Positions 17,707 through 27,103 of a stretch of DNA of 64,000 nt are shown here, piece by piece. This DNA comes from Gemmata massiliana (GTDB lineage Bacteria; Planctomycetota; Planctomycetia; Gemmatales; Gemmataceae). The translations under genes and the position numbers were made by a program. Each line of letters starts with the position of its first letter. The first letter of the stretch is position 1. A model generated the notes under the pieces. That model did not search any database, had not been told where the DNA came from, and was given only the letters and a program-made list of their open reading frames with translations. The DNA lies in the NCBI RefSeq assembly GCF_901538265.1, contig NZ_LR593886.1:2108001-2172000 (forward strand), in the 5' to 3' direction.

Positions 17707-18033
17707 TCAGCCCCGGCGCATCACGATATCAAGCGCGTCCAGGATCTGCTCGTCGGACGCCGGGAGGAGGATCTGGCCCGGGTACGCGCCCGGGTGGCGC
17801 TCGTGTACGAGTCGGAGCCACGCTTGGTGCTCGGGCCTGAGCGTCTGAAGGAACGCGCTCATCTGGGCCAGCCATCCCGTGTGGTTCGGGTTCGTGCGGT
17901 CCAGGTCGTCCACCCCGAACGCGCCGGCCAGGAACCCGCGCGCGAACGCCACCGGGTCATCCGGCACGGCCGCGGACGCGCGCCGCACCGGGATCTGGTG
18001 TTCGAGCTTGTGCACGCGGTTCCCGAGGTTCAT
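17707..18033 (-). CDS. Conserved phage-module protein with N-terminal RVxKLE motif
   Basis: 108 residues. The ATG at 18033 overlaps the stop of the upstream HTH gene (ATGA), which fixes the start. N-terminus MNLGNRVHKLEHQIPVRR, then DDPVAFARGFLAGAFGVDDL and LRPEHQAWLRLVHERHPGAY. The gene at 45978-46394 in module B is homologous over the middle (FARGLLTGAFEIEDIDRAS, MSPEHQAWEAATG), which supports a real conserved protein. No enzymatic motif is recognised. Confidence 0.7.
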   Translation of the reverse strand: MNLGNRVHKLEHQIPVRRASAAVPDDPVAFARGFLAGAFGVDDLDRTNPNHTGWLAQMSAFLQTLRPEHQAWLRLVHERHPGAYPGQILLPASDEQILDALDIVMRRG

Positions 18034-18418
18034 ATGTGGTTGCCACCCTCGGGGAGCCCGGCCCGGTGCTCGAGTTCCGCGATCCGCGTTTCCAGGTCCG
18101 ACAACTCGCGCACCTTGATCCCGAGTTCCAAAATGGCCCGCGCCGCACCAAGTCGCACCGCGGGCGGGCCGAGTCCTTTTGGAGCGACAGGAGCGTTCGC
18201 ACGGCCTCACCCGCGGCCGCCGTGAGCAGCCCCGCGGCCCGGCGCCCCATGTCGGCCCGGAGCGCCTGCAAGCGGCCCCGGAACGCGGGCTCGGCGAGTC
18301 TGCGGTAGATGGTCCGGTCCGTGAGCCCGCACTGCTTCGCGGCCGCGTCCACCGTGGCCCCGCACGCCAGGGCCAACAGCAACTGGTCCTCGTTCTTCTT
18401 CACCCGGCCCGCGCCCAT
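18030..18418 (-). pseudogene. HTH protein of phage terminase-small-subunit/homeodomain type, frameshifted
   Basis: Start ATG at 18418 with GGGAGG five bases upstream. The first part reads KKNEDQLLLALACGATVDAA and KQCGLTDRTIYRRLAEPAF, a helix-turn-helix as in terminase small subunits and homeodomain-like regulators, then LLTAAAGEAVRTLLSLQKDS. A single base change near 18165 (in CCCGCCCGCGG) shifts to the frame AVRLGAARAILELGIKVREL followed by a coiled coil (ETRIAELEHRAG), ending at an ATGA overlap with the next gene. The homologue in module B (44578-45033) is uninterrupted and has the same layout (VAEAATTAGVSEATAYRRQR, RLRAADRLLEIGVKVVDLQE). Confidence 0.7.
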
Positions 18419-18429
18419 ACGCACCTCCC

Positions 18430-18705
18430 TCACGCCACGTCATCCGGCGGCTCGATGTACTCGGGCCCGCACACGATTATGAGCCCGAACGGGGCCAGTT
18501 TGCCCTCGGGTACCACGGGATCGCCCTTCGCGGGGTCGTACACGAGGCGCCCGACGAGCGAGCCCTCGGGTCCGTCCCGATACAGGCCCGGTTTGCGCCC
18601 CTCGGCGCGCGACACGGGCACGGCCTCAATGATGTGGAACTGGTCCGGGGGGAGTCGGTCGGCGAGCACCTTCGCGACCTTACCGAGTCGGTTCGAGAGC
18701 TTCAT
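18430..18705 (-). CDS. Hypothetical phage-module protein
   Basis: 91 residues from the ATG at 18705 (MKLSNRLGKVAKVLADRLPP), preceded by GAGAGGGG. The N-terminus again resembles the RLxK signature of its neighbours. The rest is beta-rich with Gly/Pro turns (LVGRLVYDPAKGDPVVPEGK) and ends with ECGP-like VCGPEYIEPPDDVA. No known domain. Located between the ParB-methyltransferase and the HTH gene in the same operon. Confidence 0.6.
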   Translation of the reverse strand: MKLSNRLGKVAKVLADRLPPDQFHIIEAVPVSRAEGRKPGLYRDGPEGSLVGRLVYDPAKGDPVVPEGKLAPFGLIIVCGPEYIEPPDDVA

Positions 18706-18747
18706 TGCCACCCCTCTCGTCACCTTTATTCCGCGTTCCGTCAGGGT

Positions 18748-19932
18748 TTACGCGGCCACACGCTCGGCCGACCTCCCGGTCACGGACTCGAACCGGGAGA
18801 CGATCACGTCACAGTACCGCGGGTCCAACTCCACGAGCGCCGCCGTGCGCCCCGTTTGCTCGGCCGCGACGAGCGTGGTCCCGCTCCCCGCGAATGGGTC
18901 CAGGACCACACCACTTTTTGGACACGAGTTATTGATCAGGTACTCGAACAGGGCCACGGGCTTGGGGGTCGGGTGGTCCGCGTTCTTCGCGGGCTTGTCG
19001 AACTCGAGCACCGTGGTCTGGGCGCGATCGGAAAGCCACGTGTGGGGAGCCCCGTCGGCCCACCCGTACAGGCACGGCTCGTGCCTCCACTGGTAATCCT
19101 GGCGCCCGAGCACGAGCGCGGATTTGACCCACACGAGGCACTGGCGCACGGCCAGCCCGGCGGATGCACACGCGAGTCGCACGTCGAGCCCGGCCAGGTC
19201 CGCGTGCCACACGTAGAACGCACCGCCCGGGCTCAGGTGACGCAGCGCGGTGCCCAGCGCGGACGCGAGGAACGTGCGGTACTGCTCTGCCGTCATGTCG
19301 TCGTTAGCGATCGTGAGCGCGTCGGCGGTCTTGCCCGAGTACGCGACGTTGTACGGCGGGTCCGTGAGCAACGTGTCGGCCGGTCCGTCGGGCAGGAGCC
19401 GGGCCAGGTCCTCGAGTTTGGTGGCGTCGCCGCACAACAAGCGGTGGCGCCCGAGGAGCCACAGGTCGCCGGGTCGGGTGGCGGGGTCGGCGGGCGGTTC
19501 GGGCACGTCGTCGGGATCGCCGGCGGGTTCGGCGGGCGGTGCGGTGAGGAGTCGGAGCAGCTCGTCCTCGGGGAACCCGGTGAGCGACACGTCGTAATCG
19601 GCGCCCTGGAGCGCGACGAGCTCTTGGGCGAGCCGGTCGTCGTCCCAGGTCGCGAGCGTGGCCGTTTGGTTGTCCGCGAGCCGGTACGCGCGGGCCTGTT
19701 CGGGTGTGAGCCCGCGGGCCACGTGAACCGGTACTTCGGTGAGCCCGAGTTGGAGTGCGGCTTTGTACCGGGTGTGACCCACGATGATCACGTCGGACTC
19801 GTCCACGACAACGGGCTGGCGAAACCCGAACGCCCTTATCGAGGCGACAACAGCGGTGACCGCCGTGTCGTTGGATCGCGGGTTGTTCTCGTAGGGCCGG
19901 ATCGACCCGATCGGGCGCATCTCCACGTCCAT
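18748..19932 (-). CDS. ParB-like nuclease domain fused to DNA methyltransferase
   Basis: 394 residues, start ATG at 19932. Residues 1-110 form a ParB/Sulfiredoxin-type N-terminal domain: IGSIRPYENNPRSND, FRQPVVVDESDVIIVGHTRY, ARAYRLADNQTA. After a Pro-rich linker comes an adenine/cytosine-N4 type DNA methyltransferase: RLLCGDATKLEDL, the catalytic TDPPYNVAYSG (DPPY), GAFYVWH, HPTPKPVALFEYLI and the AdoMet-binding VVLDPFAGSGTTL. The order DPPY before FAGSGTT is the beta class. Such ParB-methyltransferase fusions are common in prophages, where they modify phage DNA against host restriction. Part of phage-like module A, transcribed towards the HTH and zinc-ribbon genes. Confidence 0.92.
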   Translation of the reverse strand: MDVEMRPIGSIRPYENNPRSNDTAVTAVVASIRAFGFRQPVVVDESDVIIVGHTRYKAALQLGLTEVPVHVARGLTPEQARAYRLADNQTATLATWDDDRLAQELVALQGADYDVSLTGFPEDELLRLLTAPPAEPAGDPDDVPEPPADPATRPGDLWLLGRHRLLCGDATKLEDLARLLPDGPADTLLTDPPYNVAYSGKTADALTIANDDMTAEQYRTFLASALGTALRHLSPGGAFYVWHADLAGLDVRLACASAGLAVRQCLVWVKSALVLGRQDYQWRHEPCLYGWADGAPHTWLSDRAQTTVLEFDKPAKNADHPTPKPVALFEYLINNSCPKSGVVLDPFAGSGTTLVAAEQTGRTAALVELDPRYCDVIVSRFESVTGRSAERVAA

Positions 19933-20327
19933 TCTGTTTCTCCGCGCGTAAACGGTGTCCCTCTATGAAGGGAACTACCCCGCACGCGCGCGAAGTGTCC
20001 GGTCTCGGGCGCCCTTTTTTCTGCAATCCGGTGATGCGGTACTGTTCGTCGTGGGAAAAACGGACAGACGAATCCGATCGCTCGGAACTTCAGGGGAGCC
20101 GTTACTACCGCAACAAGACCGGGAGATAAACCGCCCGAAATTGAGCCGCGAAGCGCTCTCGCACGAGTCCGAACCACTTTCGGACCAGGCGGTTACGTAC
20201 GGTCTCGCACCCGCGCGCATGCGTTGCTCCGGCGACCCGTGAAAAGTCGCGCGAAAAATTTCCTATGCGCCGGGTTTCGGCGTGGCAATTACTCTGTGTC
20301 CGAGCGATCCCGGATGAGATCCACGCT

Positions 20328-23300
20328 ATGTCAACACCCGAAACCGGCCGACTCATGCGCGAGGTCCAGAACCTGATCGGCGACGCCCGCGAGGACGTTC
20401 CCGATGGCGATCTCGTCGCGCGGTTCGTGGACCGGCGCGACGAGTCCGCGTTCGAGTGCCTCGTGCGCCGGTACAGTCGGCTCGTGTTCGGCGTCTGCCG
20501 GCGCGTCCTGGTCGATCCGAACGCGGCCGACGACGCGTTCCAGGCCACGTTCCTTGTGCTCGTTCACCGGGCCGCGGCGATCGACCGGAGCCGCCCCGTG
20601 TCGGACTGGCTCTACACGGTCGCGTTCCGGCTCGCGTGCCGCGCACGGGCGAACGCCGCCCGGCGCCAGCGGCTCGAAGCGACCGGGGCACAGTTCCGGC
20701 CCGTGATCGCTCCCCCCTGCGCCCCCGAGGACGGGCACACCGTGCTGCACGAGGAGCTGAATCGGCTACCGGAACAGTACCGCGTGCCGCTCGTGCTGTC
20801 GTACCTGGAGGGCCGCACCTATGAGCAGGTGGCCCAGGCAATCGGGTGCCCGGTCGGGTCGGTCGGGTGGCGCCTCACCCGTGCCCGGGAAGCGCTCCGC
20901 GTGCGCCTCACGAGCCGGGGCGTCGTTTGCCCGGCCGCCGGGGTCGCCACTCTGATCGCGTCCGCCGGGACCGGCACGGCCGCGCCGGCGCCCCTCTTCG
21001 ATACCACGGTGCGCGCCGGGCTGTGGTTCGCGGGGCGCTCGGCCGACGGGACCGTACACGCCGCGCCTTCGGCGCAGGTGCTCGAACTCGCGCGAGGAAC
21101 AATCGGAACCATGACAACAAGTAAATGGGTCGCGGCCGCCGTCGTGCTGGCGGTCGGGTTGTGCGGCGGGACCGCGTGGCTGGCGCGCTCGGCCGCAATG
21201 AGCGCCCCGCCACCAACCGTTGCGGATCAGCCCGCACCAACCGCGAAACCCGCCAAACTGAGTGAAGTGCCCGACGGCGCGAGCGCCCGCATGGGCACGG
21301 CCCAGTTCCGGCACGGCGACGTGGTGTTCTTCATCGCGTACACGGCCGACGGTAAGGGGATCGTGACCGCGGGGCGTGACAACACCGTCCGGTTGTGGGA
21401 CCGCACTACGGGGCAGGTCGTGCGCCAGTTCGAGCGCGCGGAGGGGAAAAAAGAGCCGCTCGCGCAGAAACCTGCAATGCCCGCGATGTCGGGCAAAATG
21501 ATGTCAACCACGCCGCCGGACGACTTCCCGGTTGCACTGGCGCCTGACGGGAAGACGCTCGCTGCGGGCAAGGACCGAACCATCACGGTTTGGGAAACGG
21601 CGACCGGGAAGAAGCTCCCCGCCATGACCACGACCGCCGAGGTCACGGAACTGGAATTCACCCCGGACGGCAGGGCGCTCGTCTCCGCGGACGCGAACGG
21701 CGCGGTCGTGCTCTGGAACCCGGTCGAAGGGACGGCGCGGAAGACGTTCGAGCCGAAGGCCGACGGGAAGGGGGCGACAAAGACCGGGGCCGCCGTCTCG
21801 CCTACGGGAACGCACGTCGTTCAACAACTGATCGAACCCGAAACCGCGAACGGCTCGCTCCGTATTACCGAACTCGCGACCGGGACCGCGCTCCCGGACA
21901 TCAAGCTCTCGGTGGGCGGCGCCCAGAACATCGCGTTCTCGCCGGACGGTAAGTACCTCGCTTGGGCCTCGTTTACCGACGGCATCACGGTCTGGGACGT
22001 CGGGGCGCACAAAGAGGTGAACCGCTTCGGTAGCGGAACGGCCATGAAACCGCGGTTCTTCGGGAAGTCGCTGCGCATCGCGGCCGACAACAAAACGGTC
22101 GCGGTCACGCTCTCGAACGACGCGATCGAACTGTGGGACGTCACCGAGGGCAAGTTGAAGCAGACCGTCGGCGGCTACACGGCCGAGCCGTCGGGCCGGG
22201 TCGCGGTTCGCATCGTGCGCGGTGGAGGGAACCGTATGATCAGCACGGACCTCGCGCTCGCCCCGGACGGGAAAACGGTCGCGGTCAGCCTCGGCAGCGC
22301 GGCCGTGCGGCAGTTCGACGTCGAAACGGGGAAGGAAATCGCGGCGACGCCCGGGCACCTCTCGGGAATCATGGCGGTCGGTTCGGACGGGAAGACGGTC
22401 GTCACCGTGAGCCGCGAATCGGTCCGCGTGTGGGATCTCGCCGGCGGGGCGGTCCGGCACTGGGCGCTGACCCCGCCCGCGACCTCGGTCGCCGTCGCGC
22501 CCGACGCGAAGTTCGTGGCCACCTCGTCCGGAAAAGGCGTTATTCGGATGTGGGACGCCGCGCGGGGCGAGCCGGTCCGCGAGATCGACACGAAGCGCGG
22601 GGACGTCGCGGGGATCGCGTTCTCGCCCGACGGTAAACGGCTCGCAACGAAGGCCGAGCTGAATTCCGCGGTGAACCTCTGGGACGCGACCACCGGCGCC
22701 CACGTCCGCACGATCGGTCAGGACGGCGAGCCGGTGTTCAGCGGCGGGCGCGTCACCCTCGACATCTCCGGTATGCAGACGCCCGTGATACGGTTCTCAC
22801 CGGACGGGCGCCTGATCGCGGCCGCGAGCGACAAAAAACAGCTCCGCGTGTGGGACGCGGCCACCGGAACCGTGGTGTGCGACATCGCGGCCCCCAAGTC
22901 GCTGGGCGTCGCGTTCGAGTTCTCCGCGAACGGGCACGTGCTCGCGCTCCTGACGCAGGACGGAACGGTGACCGGGTACGAAATCGCTACCGGGGAGAAG
23001 CGGTTCGTGACGCGGGGTGCGGGCGACGGGTCCGCGGCGAACCACCCGCGCGACATCGCCGGGGGCACGGCCGCGATTAGCGCGCTGGGGCGCGGGTTCG
23101 CGAACGCCGGCGCGATCGGGTTCACCGCGGACGGGCGGTTCCTGTTCTCCGCCGCGGGCACCTCCGGGCTCCGCGCCTGGGACACGCTCACCGGTCAGGA
23201 AATCGGGCACCTGAAGGGCCACAGTGGGAGCGTGTCACACCTGTGCGTTGCGAACGGGGGCGTGCTCGTCACCGGGAGCGTGGACACGACCGCGCTGACG

Positions 23301-23852
23301 TGGAACCTGTCGAAACTGGCCCGGGTCGAGCTCACACGCGACACGCCCCTCCCGGCGGGCGACCTGGACCAACTCTGGGCCGATCTCGCGAAACCCGACC
23401 CGGCGGTCGCGCTCACCGCAGCGCGCAAGCTCCTGACCGGCCGCAAGCAAGCAGTGACCTACCTGAGCGAACGGCTCCGCCCGGTACCGGTGGTGGAAGA
23501 CGCTCGGATCACGGAACTGGTGACCGACCTCGGGGGCAACTTCAACGCCCGGCGCAAGGCGACCGCCGAACTGGAGCGCCTCGGTGCGGTCGCGGCCCCG
23601 CACTTGCGTAAGGCACTCGAAGGAACCCCGCCCCTGGACCTGAAACAGCGGGTGGAAGCTCTTCTGCAAAAGGCCATCGTGAGCAAACTTACCGAGGACC
23701 AGCTCCGGGACCTGCGCACGGTCGAAGTCCTCGAGCAAGCCGCGACGCCCGAAGCGACGCGCGTCCTGGAAACGCTCGCCAAGGGGGCCAAAGGCGCCCG
23801 ACTCACGCTCGAAGCGTCCGCGGCCCTCGCGCGACTGACCGCCACGAAGTAA
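20328..23852 (+). CDS. ECF sigma factor fused to membrane segment and WD40 repeats
   Basis: 1174 residues from the ATG at 20328; an in-frame start 63 bases upstream is possible. Sigma region 2 lies at about residues 30-100 (FECLVRRYSRLVFGVCRRVL, AADDAFQATFLVLVHRA) and region 4 at about 140-190 (LPEQYRVPLVLSYLEGRTYE, CPVGSVGWRLTRAREALRVR). A single membrane helix follows (KWVAAAVVLAVGLCGGTAWL), then an extracytoplasmic region of at least ten WD40-type repeats (NTVRLWDRTTG, ITVWETATGK, SAVNLWDATTG). The C-terminal helical part (residues about 1030-1170, RRKATAELERLGAVAAPHLR) is the HEAT-like ending typical of Gemmata proteins. It probably senses an envelope signal and is linked to transcription, perhaps after cleavage. 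First gene of a rightward chromosomal cassette. Confidence 0.9.
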   Translation: MSTPETGRLMREVQNLIGDAREDVPDGDLVARFVDRRDESAFECLVRRYSRLVFGVCRRVLVDPNAADDAFQATFLVLVHRAAAIDRSRPVSDWLYTVAFRLACRARANAARRQRLEATGAQFRPVIAPPCAPEDGHTVLHEELNRLPEQYRVPLVLSYLEGRTYEQVAQAIGCPVGSVGWRLTRAREALRVRLTSRGVVCPAAGVATLIASAGTGTAAPAPLFDTTVRAGLWFAGRSADGTVHAAPSAQVLELARGTIGTMTTSKWVAAAVVLAVGLCGGTAWLARSAAMSAPPPTVADQPAPTAKPAKLSEVPDGASARMGTAQFRHGDVVFFIAYTADGKGIVTAGRDNTVRLWDRTTGQVVRQFERAEGKKEPLAQKPAMPAMSGKMMSTTPPDDFPVALAPDGKTLAAGKDRTITVWETATGKKLPAMTTTAEVTELEFTPDGRALVSADANGAVVLWNPVEGTARKTFEPKADGKGATKTGAAVSPTGTHVVQQLIEPETANGSLRITELATGTALPDIKLSVGGAQNIAFSPDGKYLAWASFTDGITVWDVGAHKEVNRFGSGTAMKPRFFGKSLRIAADNKTVAVTLSNDAIELWDVTEGKLKQTVGGYTAEPSGRVAVRIVRGGGNRMISTDLALAPDGKTVAVSLGSAAVRQFDVETGKEIAATPGHLSGIMAVGSDGKTVVTVSRESVRVWDLAGGAVRHWALTPPATSVAVAPDAKFVATSSGKGVIRMWDAARGEPVREIDTKRGDVAGIAFSPDGKRLATKAELNSAVNLWDATTGAHVRTIGQDGEPVFSGGRVTLDISGMQTPVIRFSPDGRLIAAASDKKQLRVWDAATGTVVCDIAAPKSLGVAFEFSANGHVLALLTQDGTVTGYEIATGEKRFVTRGAGDGSAANHPRDIAGGTAAISALGRGFANAGAIGFTADGRFLFSAAGTSGLRAWDTLTGQEIGHLKGHSGSVSHLCVANGGVLVTGSVDTTALTWNLSKLARVELTRDTPLPAGDLDQLWADLAKPDPAVALTAARKLLTGRKQAVTYLSERLRPVPVVEDARITELVTDLGGNFNARRKATAELERLGAVAAPHLRKALEGTPPLDLKQRVEALLQKAIVSKLTEDQLRDLRTVEVLEQAATPEATRVLETLAKGAKGARLTLEASAALARLTATK

Positions 23853-23916
23853 CCCCACATCCGATCGGTTCACCGCCGCGCCCCGACCTGGGGCGCGGCG
23901 CGACGAGAGCATTCCC

Positions 23917-25425
23917 ATGCGATACGCACTGACCCTACTGTTGCTCCCGTTCGGCTACTGCGCGCTCGGGGCCGACGACGCGGCGCGGATCTCGGAGCGC
24001 ATCGACGCCCGGATCGACGAGAAACTGGCGAAGGCGAAAGTCGAACCCGCGCCGGCGGCGGGCGACGCGGAGTTCTTCCGCCGGCTCAGTCTCGACCTCA
24101 ACGGGCGCGTCCCGCCACTGTCGCTCGTGCGCGACTTTCTTGATGACGACCGCCCCAACAAGCGCCAGCTCTGGGCGCAGGAGTTGACCGAGGGCGACTT
24201 CGGTGACCGCTACGCGGCGCACTTCGCGAACTACTGGCGGGCCGTGCTGCTCGCACAAGCGAACGCACAGGTCGCGCGCCCCGGGCGGCTCGAAGACTAC
24301 CTCCGCAAGCAGTTCCGGGCGAACGTCCCTTACGACAAGCTCGTCCGCGACCTGCTCACGAGTGCGGACGCGGCCGACTATTTCTCGGCCTACGAGAACA
24401 AGCCCGAGAACGTCGCCGGGAGCACCTCGCGCGTGTTCCTGGGGGTGCGACTGGAGTGCGCCCAGTGCCACGCCGACCGCGGCGGCGGAACCTGGAGCCG
24501 CGAGCAGTTCTGGCAGTTCGCGGCGTTCTTCTCGCGCCTGCCCGGGGCGCGGGCGGATCAACCCGCACCCAAAGGCCCGCCCCGGATCAAACTGCCCGAA
24601 AAAGAAGAGTACGTCACCGCCGAGTCCCTCGACGGCCGCGCGCTGAACTGGGTGGACGGCGCCGACCCGCGCGCGGTGCTCGCGGAGTGGGCCACGCGGG
24701 CGGACAACAAGTGGTTCGCGCGAGCCGCGGTCAACCGTATGTGGGGCTACTTCTTCGGTACCGGGCTCGTCGACCCGGTTGACGGGCTGGGCATAGCCGA
24801 CAACGTCCCGAGTCACCCCGAACTGCTGGACGAACTGAGTCGCGCGTTCGCCGAAAACAAGTTCGATCTGAAATTTCTCGCCCGCGCCATCACCGGAACG
24901 AAGGCGTACCAGCGCACGAGCCAGCAGACGCTCGCGACTCAAGCCGATCCGCGGTTGTTCGCCCGGGTGCCGGTACGCGGGCTGAGCGGCGAGCAACTCT
25001 ACGACAGTTTGATCGAGGCCACTGGGTACGCGCCGCCGACCGAGAACGCGAGCGACGCCTTGCTCGTCGCGACCACACCGCGGGCCAAGTTTCTCGCGAA
25101 GTTCCAAACACAGCCCGACCAGCCGGTCGACGCGGCCACGTCCATTCAACAGGCGCTCTACCTGATGAACGGTGCGTACACGACCACGGCCACGAGCCTG
25201 GAGAAGAGCCCGACCCTCCGCGCGATCGCCACCGGTCCCGGGTCGGTCGCGGATCAGGTCGAACAGTTGTTCCTGGTGGCGCTGGCGCGCAAGCCCACCG
25301 CGCCCGAGCTGAAACGTATGACAGCGTTCGTCGGTCCCGACCGACCGGCAATGGACCGACAAACCGCGCTCGCGGACGTGTTCTGGGCGCTGCTCAACAG
25401 CACCGAGTTCGCGGTAAATCATTAA
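23917..25425 (+). CDS. DUF1549/DUF1553 secreted protein (short form)
   Basis: 502 residues with a signal peptide (MRYALTLLLLPFGYCALG). DUF1549 lies at about residues 35-230: FFRRLSLDLNGRVPPLSLVR, YAAHFANYWRAVL, SRVFLGVRLECAQCHADRGG, the last being a CxxCH heme-like motif. DUF1553 occupies the C-terminal half: WFARAAVNRMWGYFFGTGLV, HPELLDELSRAFAENKFDLK, and LNSTEFAVNH at the end. These proteins occur in large paralogous sets in planctomycetes, usually beside a DUF1501 gene, and are predicted to act together outside the cytoplasm, possibly in polysaccharide breakdown. 65 bp downstream of the sigma-WD40 gene; next gene is DUF1501. Confidence 0.93.
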   Translation: MRYALTLLLLPFGYCALGADDAARISERIDARIDEKLAKAKVEPAPAAGDAEFFRRLSLDLNGRVPPLSLVRDFLDDDRPNKRQLWAQELTEGDFGDRYAAHFANYWRAVLLAQANAQVARPGRLEDYLRKQFRANVPYDKLVRDLLTSADAADYFSAYENKPENVAGSTSRVFLGVRLECAQCHADRGGGTWSREQFWQFAAFFSRLPGARADQPAPKGPPRIKLPEKEEYVTAESLDGRALNWVDGADPRAVLAEWATRADNKWFARAAVNRMWGYFFGTGLVDPVDGLGIADNVPSHPELLDELSRAFAENKFDLKFLARAITGTKAYQRTSQQTLATQADPRLFARVPVRGLSGEQLYDSLIEATGYAPPTENASDALLVATTPRAKFLAKFQTQPDQPVDAATSIQQALYLMNGAYTTTATSLEKSPTLRAIATGPGSVADQVEQLFLVALARKPTAPELKRMTAFVGPDRPAMDRQTALADVFWALLNSTEFAVNH

Positions 25426-25536
25426 TTTTTTGCGGCGGCAGGCTCGGACTCACAAGAGCCCGGACCGCTCCCACGCACGTACCCGAAATCAACAAACCTT
25501 GACCGCCCGTCGGTCGGTATCAAACACGGAGTTCCC

Positions 25537-26859
25537 ATGCGCCCCATCGACCGCCGCTACTTCCTTCGCGCCGGCGCGCTGAGCGTCGGGACCAGCATGT
25601 CCGGCTGGCTTGCGCCGCTCGCTACCGCCGCCGCGAAGGAACCGGCTCGCAAGCGCGCGTGCATTCTGCTGTGGATGAACGGCGGACCGAGCACCATCGA
25701 CCTGTGGGATCTGAAGCCGGGCCACGACAACGGCGGGCCATTCAAAGAGATCGGTACCGCCGCACCCGGTGTGAAGATCAGCGAGCACCTGCCGAAGATC
25801 GCGGCCCGCATAAAGCACGTGGCCCTCGTGCGCTCGATGACCAGTAAAGAAGGCGACCACGGGCTCGCCACGTACTTCGCGCACACCGGGTACTCGTCGC
25901 GCGGGCCGATCCGCTACCCGTCGCTCGGTTCGGTGGTGGCCAAGGAACTCGGGTCTGACGACGCGGCGCTACCGAACTTCGTGAGTGTCGCGCCGTTCCG
26001 GGCGTTCAGCCCGGCCGCCCACGAGCCGGGGTTCCTCGGCCCGCGGTACGCGCCGCTCGCGGTGGGCGAATCGCGGCCGCTCGCCCCGCAACCGGGCGGC
26101 GCGAACCAGGCAATGGAGGTCGAAGACCTCGCGCTGCCCGGCGGGATCGCCACAGACCGGTTCGACGCGCGCTGGAAGCTGGCGGCCGAACTCCAGCATG
26201 AGTTCGCCGCGGACCGCCCCGACCCCGCGGCCAAGAGCCACCACACCGCCTACGACCGCGCCGCGAAGCTGATGCGCTCGGCCGCGGCGAAAGCGCTCAA
26301 GCTCGACGACGAACCGGCCAAGCTCCGCGACACCTACGGGCGAGACGTCTTTGGTCAGGGGTGCCTGCTCGCCCGCCGGCTCGTCGAGAGCGGGGTACCG
26401 TTTGTGGAAGTGGCGCTCGGCGGGGCGGGCGGGGTGGGCTGGGACACGCACACCGACAACTTCGAGCGCGTCAAACAACTGAGCCAAACGCTCGACGCCG
26501 GGTGGTCCGCGTTACTGGACGATTTGAAGGACCGGGGGCTGCTCGATACGACCACGATCGTCTGGATGGGCGAGTTCGGGCGCACACCGAAAATCAACGG
26601 CAGCAAGGGACGCGATCACTACCCGTATGCGTGGTCCGCGGCGCTGGCGGGCGGTGGGATCAACGGGGGACAGGCGTTCGGTAAGACGAGCAAGGACGGC
26701 ACCGCGGTCGACGAGCGCCCGGTCACCGTTCCGAACTTCCTCGCGACCGTGTGCAAGGCACTCGGTATCGATCCGCAAACGCAAAACGTATCGAACACCG
26801 GGCGCCCGATCCCGATCATCGATTCCGCCGCCAAACCAGTTGCCGAGTTACTCGGGTAG
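25537..26859 (+). CDS. DUF1501 protein with Tat signal
   Basis: 440 residues. N-terminus MRPIDRRYFLRAGALSVGTS is a twin-arginine signal. The sulfatase-like DUF1501 fold is recognised by CILLWMNGGPSTIDLWDLKP, HVALVRSMTSKEGDHGLATY, GVPFVEVALGGAGGVGWDTH and TTTIVWMGEFGRTPKINGSK followed by GRDHYPYAWSA. GGAG precedes the ATG at 25537. It forms the usual pair with the DUF1549/DUF1553 gene upstream. Confidence 0.95.
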   Translation: MRPIDRRYFLRAGALSVGTSMSGWLAPLATAAAKEPARKRACILLWMNGGPSTIDLWDLKPGHDNGGPFKEIGTAAPGVKISEHLPKIAARIKHVALVRSMTSKEGDHGLATYFAHTGYSSRGPIRYPSLGSVVAKELGSDDAALPNFVSVAPFRAFSPAAHEPGFLGPRYAPLAVGESRPLAPQPGGANQAMEVEDLALPGGIATDRFDARWKLAAELQHEFAADRPDPAAKSHHTAYDRAAKLMRSAAAKALKLDDEPAKLRDTYGRDVFGQGCLLARRLVESGVPFVEVALGGAGGVGWDTHTDNFERVKQLSQTLDAGWSALLDDLKDRGLLDTTTIVWMGEFGRTPKINGSKGRDHYPYAWSAALAGGGINGGQAFGKTSKDGTAVDERPVTVPNFLATVCKALGIDPQTQNVSNTGRPIPIIDSAAKPVAELLG

Positions 26860-26932
26860 TTGCTGTCGCGCCTCGTTACGGGCGCGCCTTTGAGAGGCGC
26901 CGACACCCGAATCGCGTGGCTATACCAACTGT

Positions 26933-26970
26933 ACCCGGTCACGAGAGTGCCCGTGCTCTCGTGACCGGGT
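26933..26970. terminator. Perfect 15-bp stem hairpin between convergent genes
   Basis: Left arm ACCCGGTCACGAGAG (26933-26947), loop of 8 bases, right arm CTCTCGTGACCGGGT (26956-26970). It lies between the stop of DUF1501 (rightward) and the stop of the module A polymerase (leftward), the place expected for a bidirectional terminator. No T run follows on either side, so it may instead act as an mRNA-stabilising or Rho-dependent structure. Confidence 0.6.
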
Positions 26971-27103
26971 CGACAGTAAATCCTCCAATGTGGTTCGATC
27001 CCTGTACCCCATGAGCTCGCTCTGAAACAAACTGTGTCCCGAGGCCCGACGGTTCCCGGTGCCCGCCCCCCGAAATCAGCGCCGGAAGGATCCGCGGCCC
27101 CGG

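Noticed and set aside
23935-25422. 495-codon open frame opposite the DUF1549/DUF1553 gene
   Set aside because: High GC keeps the opposite strand free of stops; the plus-strand product has a signal peptide and conserved CxxCH and domain motifs, the minus-strand product none.
26933-26970. Hairpin at the DUF1501/polymerase border as an attachment site
   Set aside because: No second copy of an arm was found at the other border of module A near 20.0 kb or 32.7 kb, and its position between convergent gene ends fits a terminator better.
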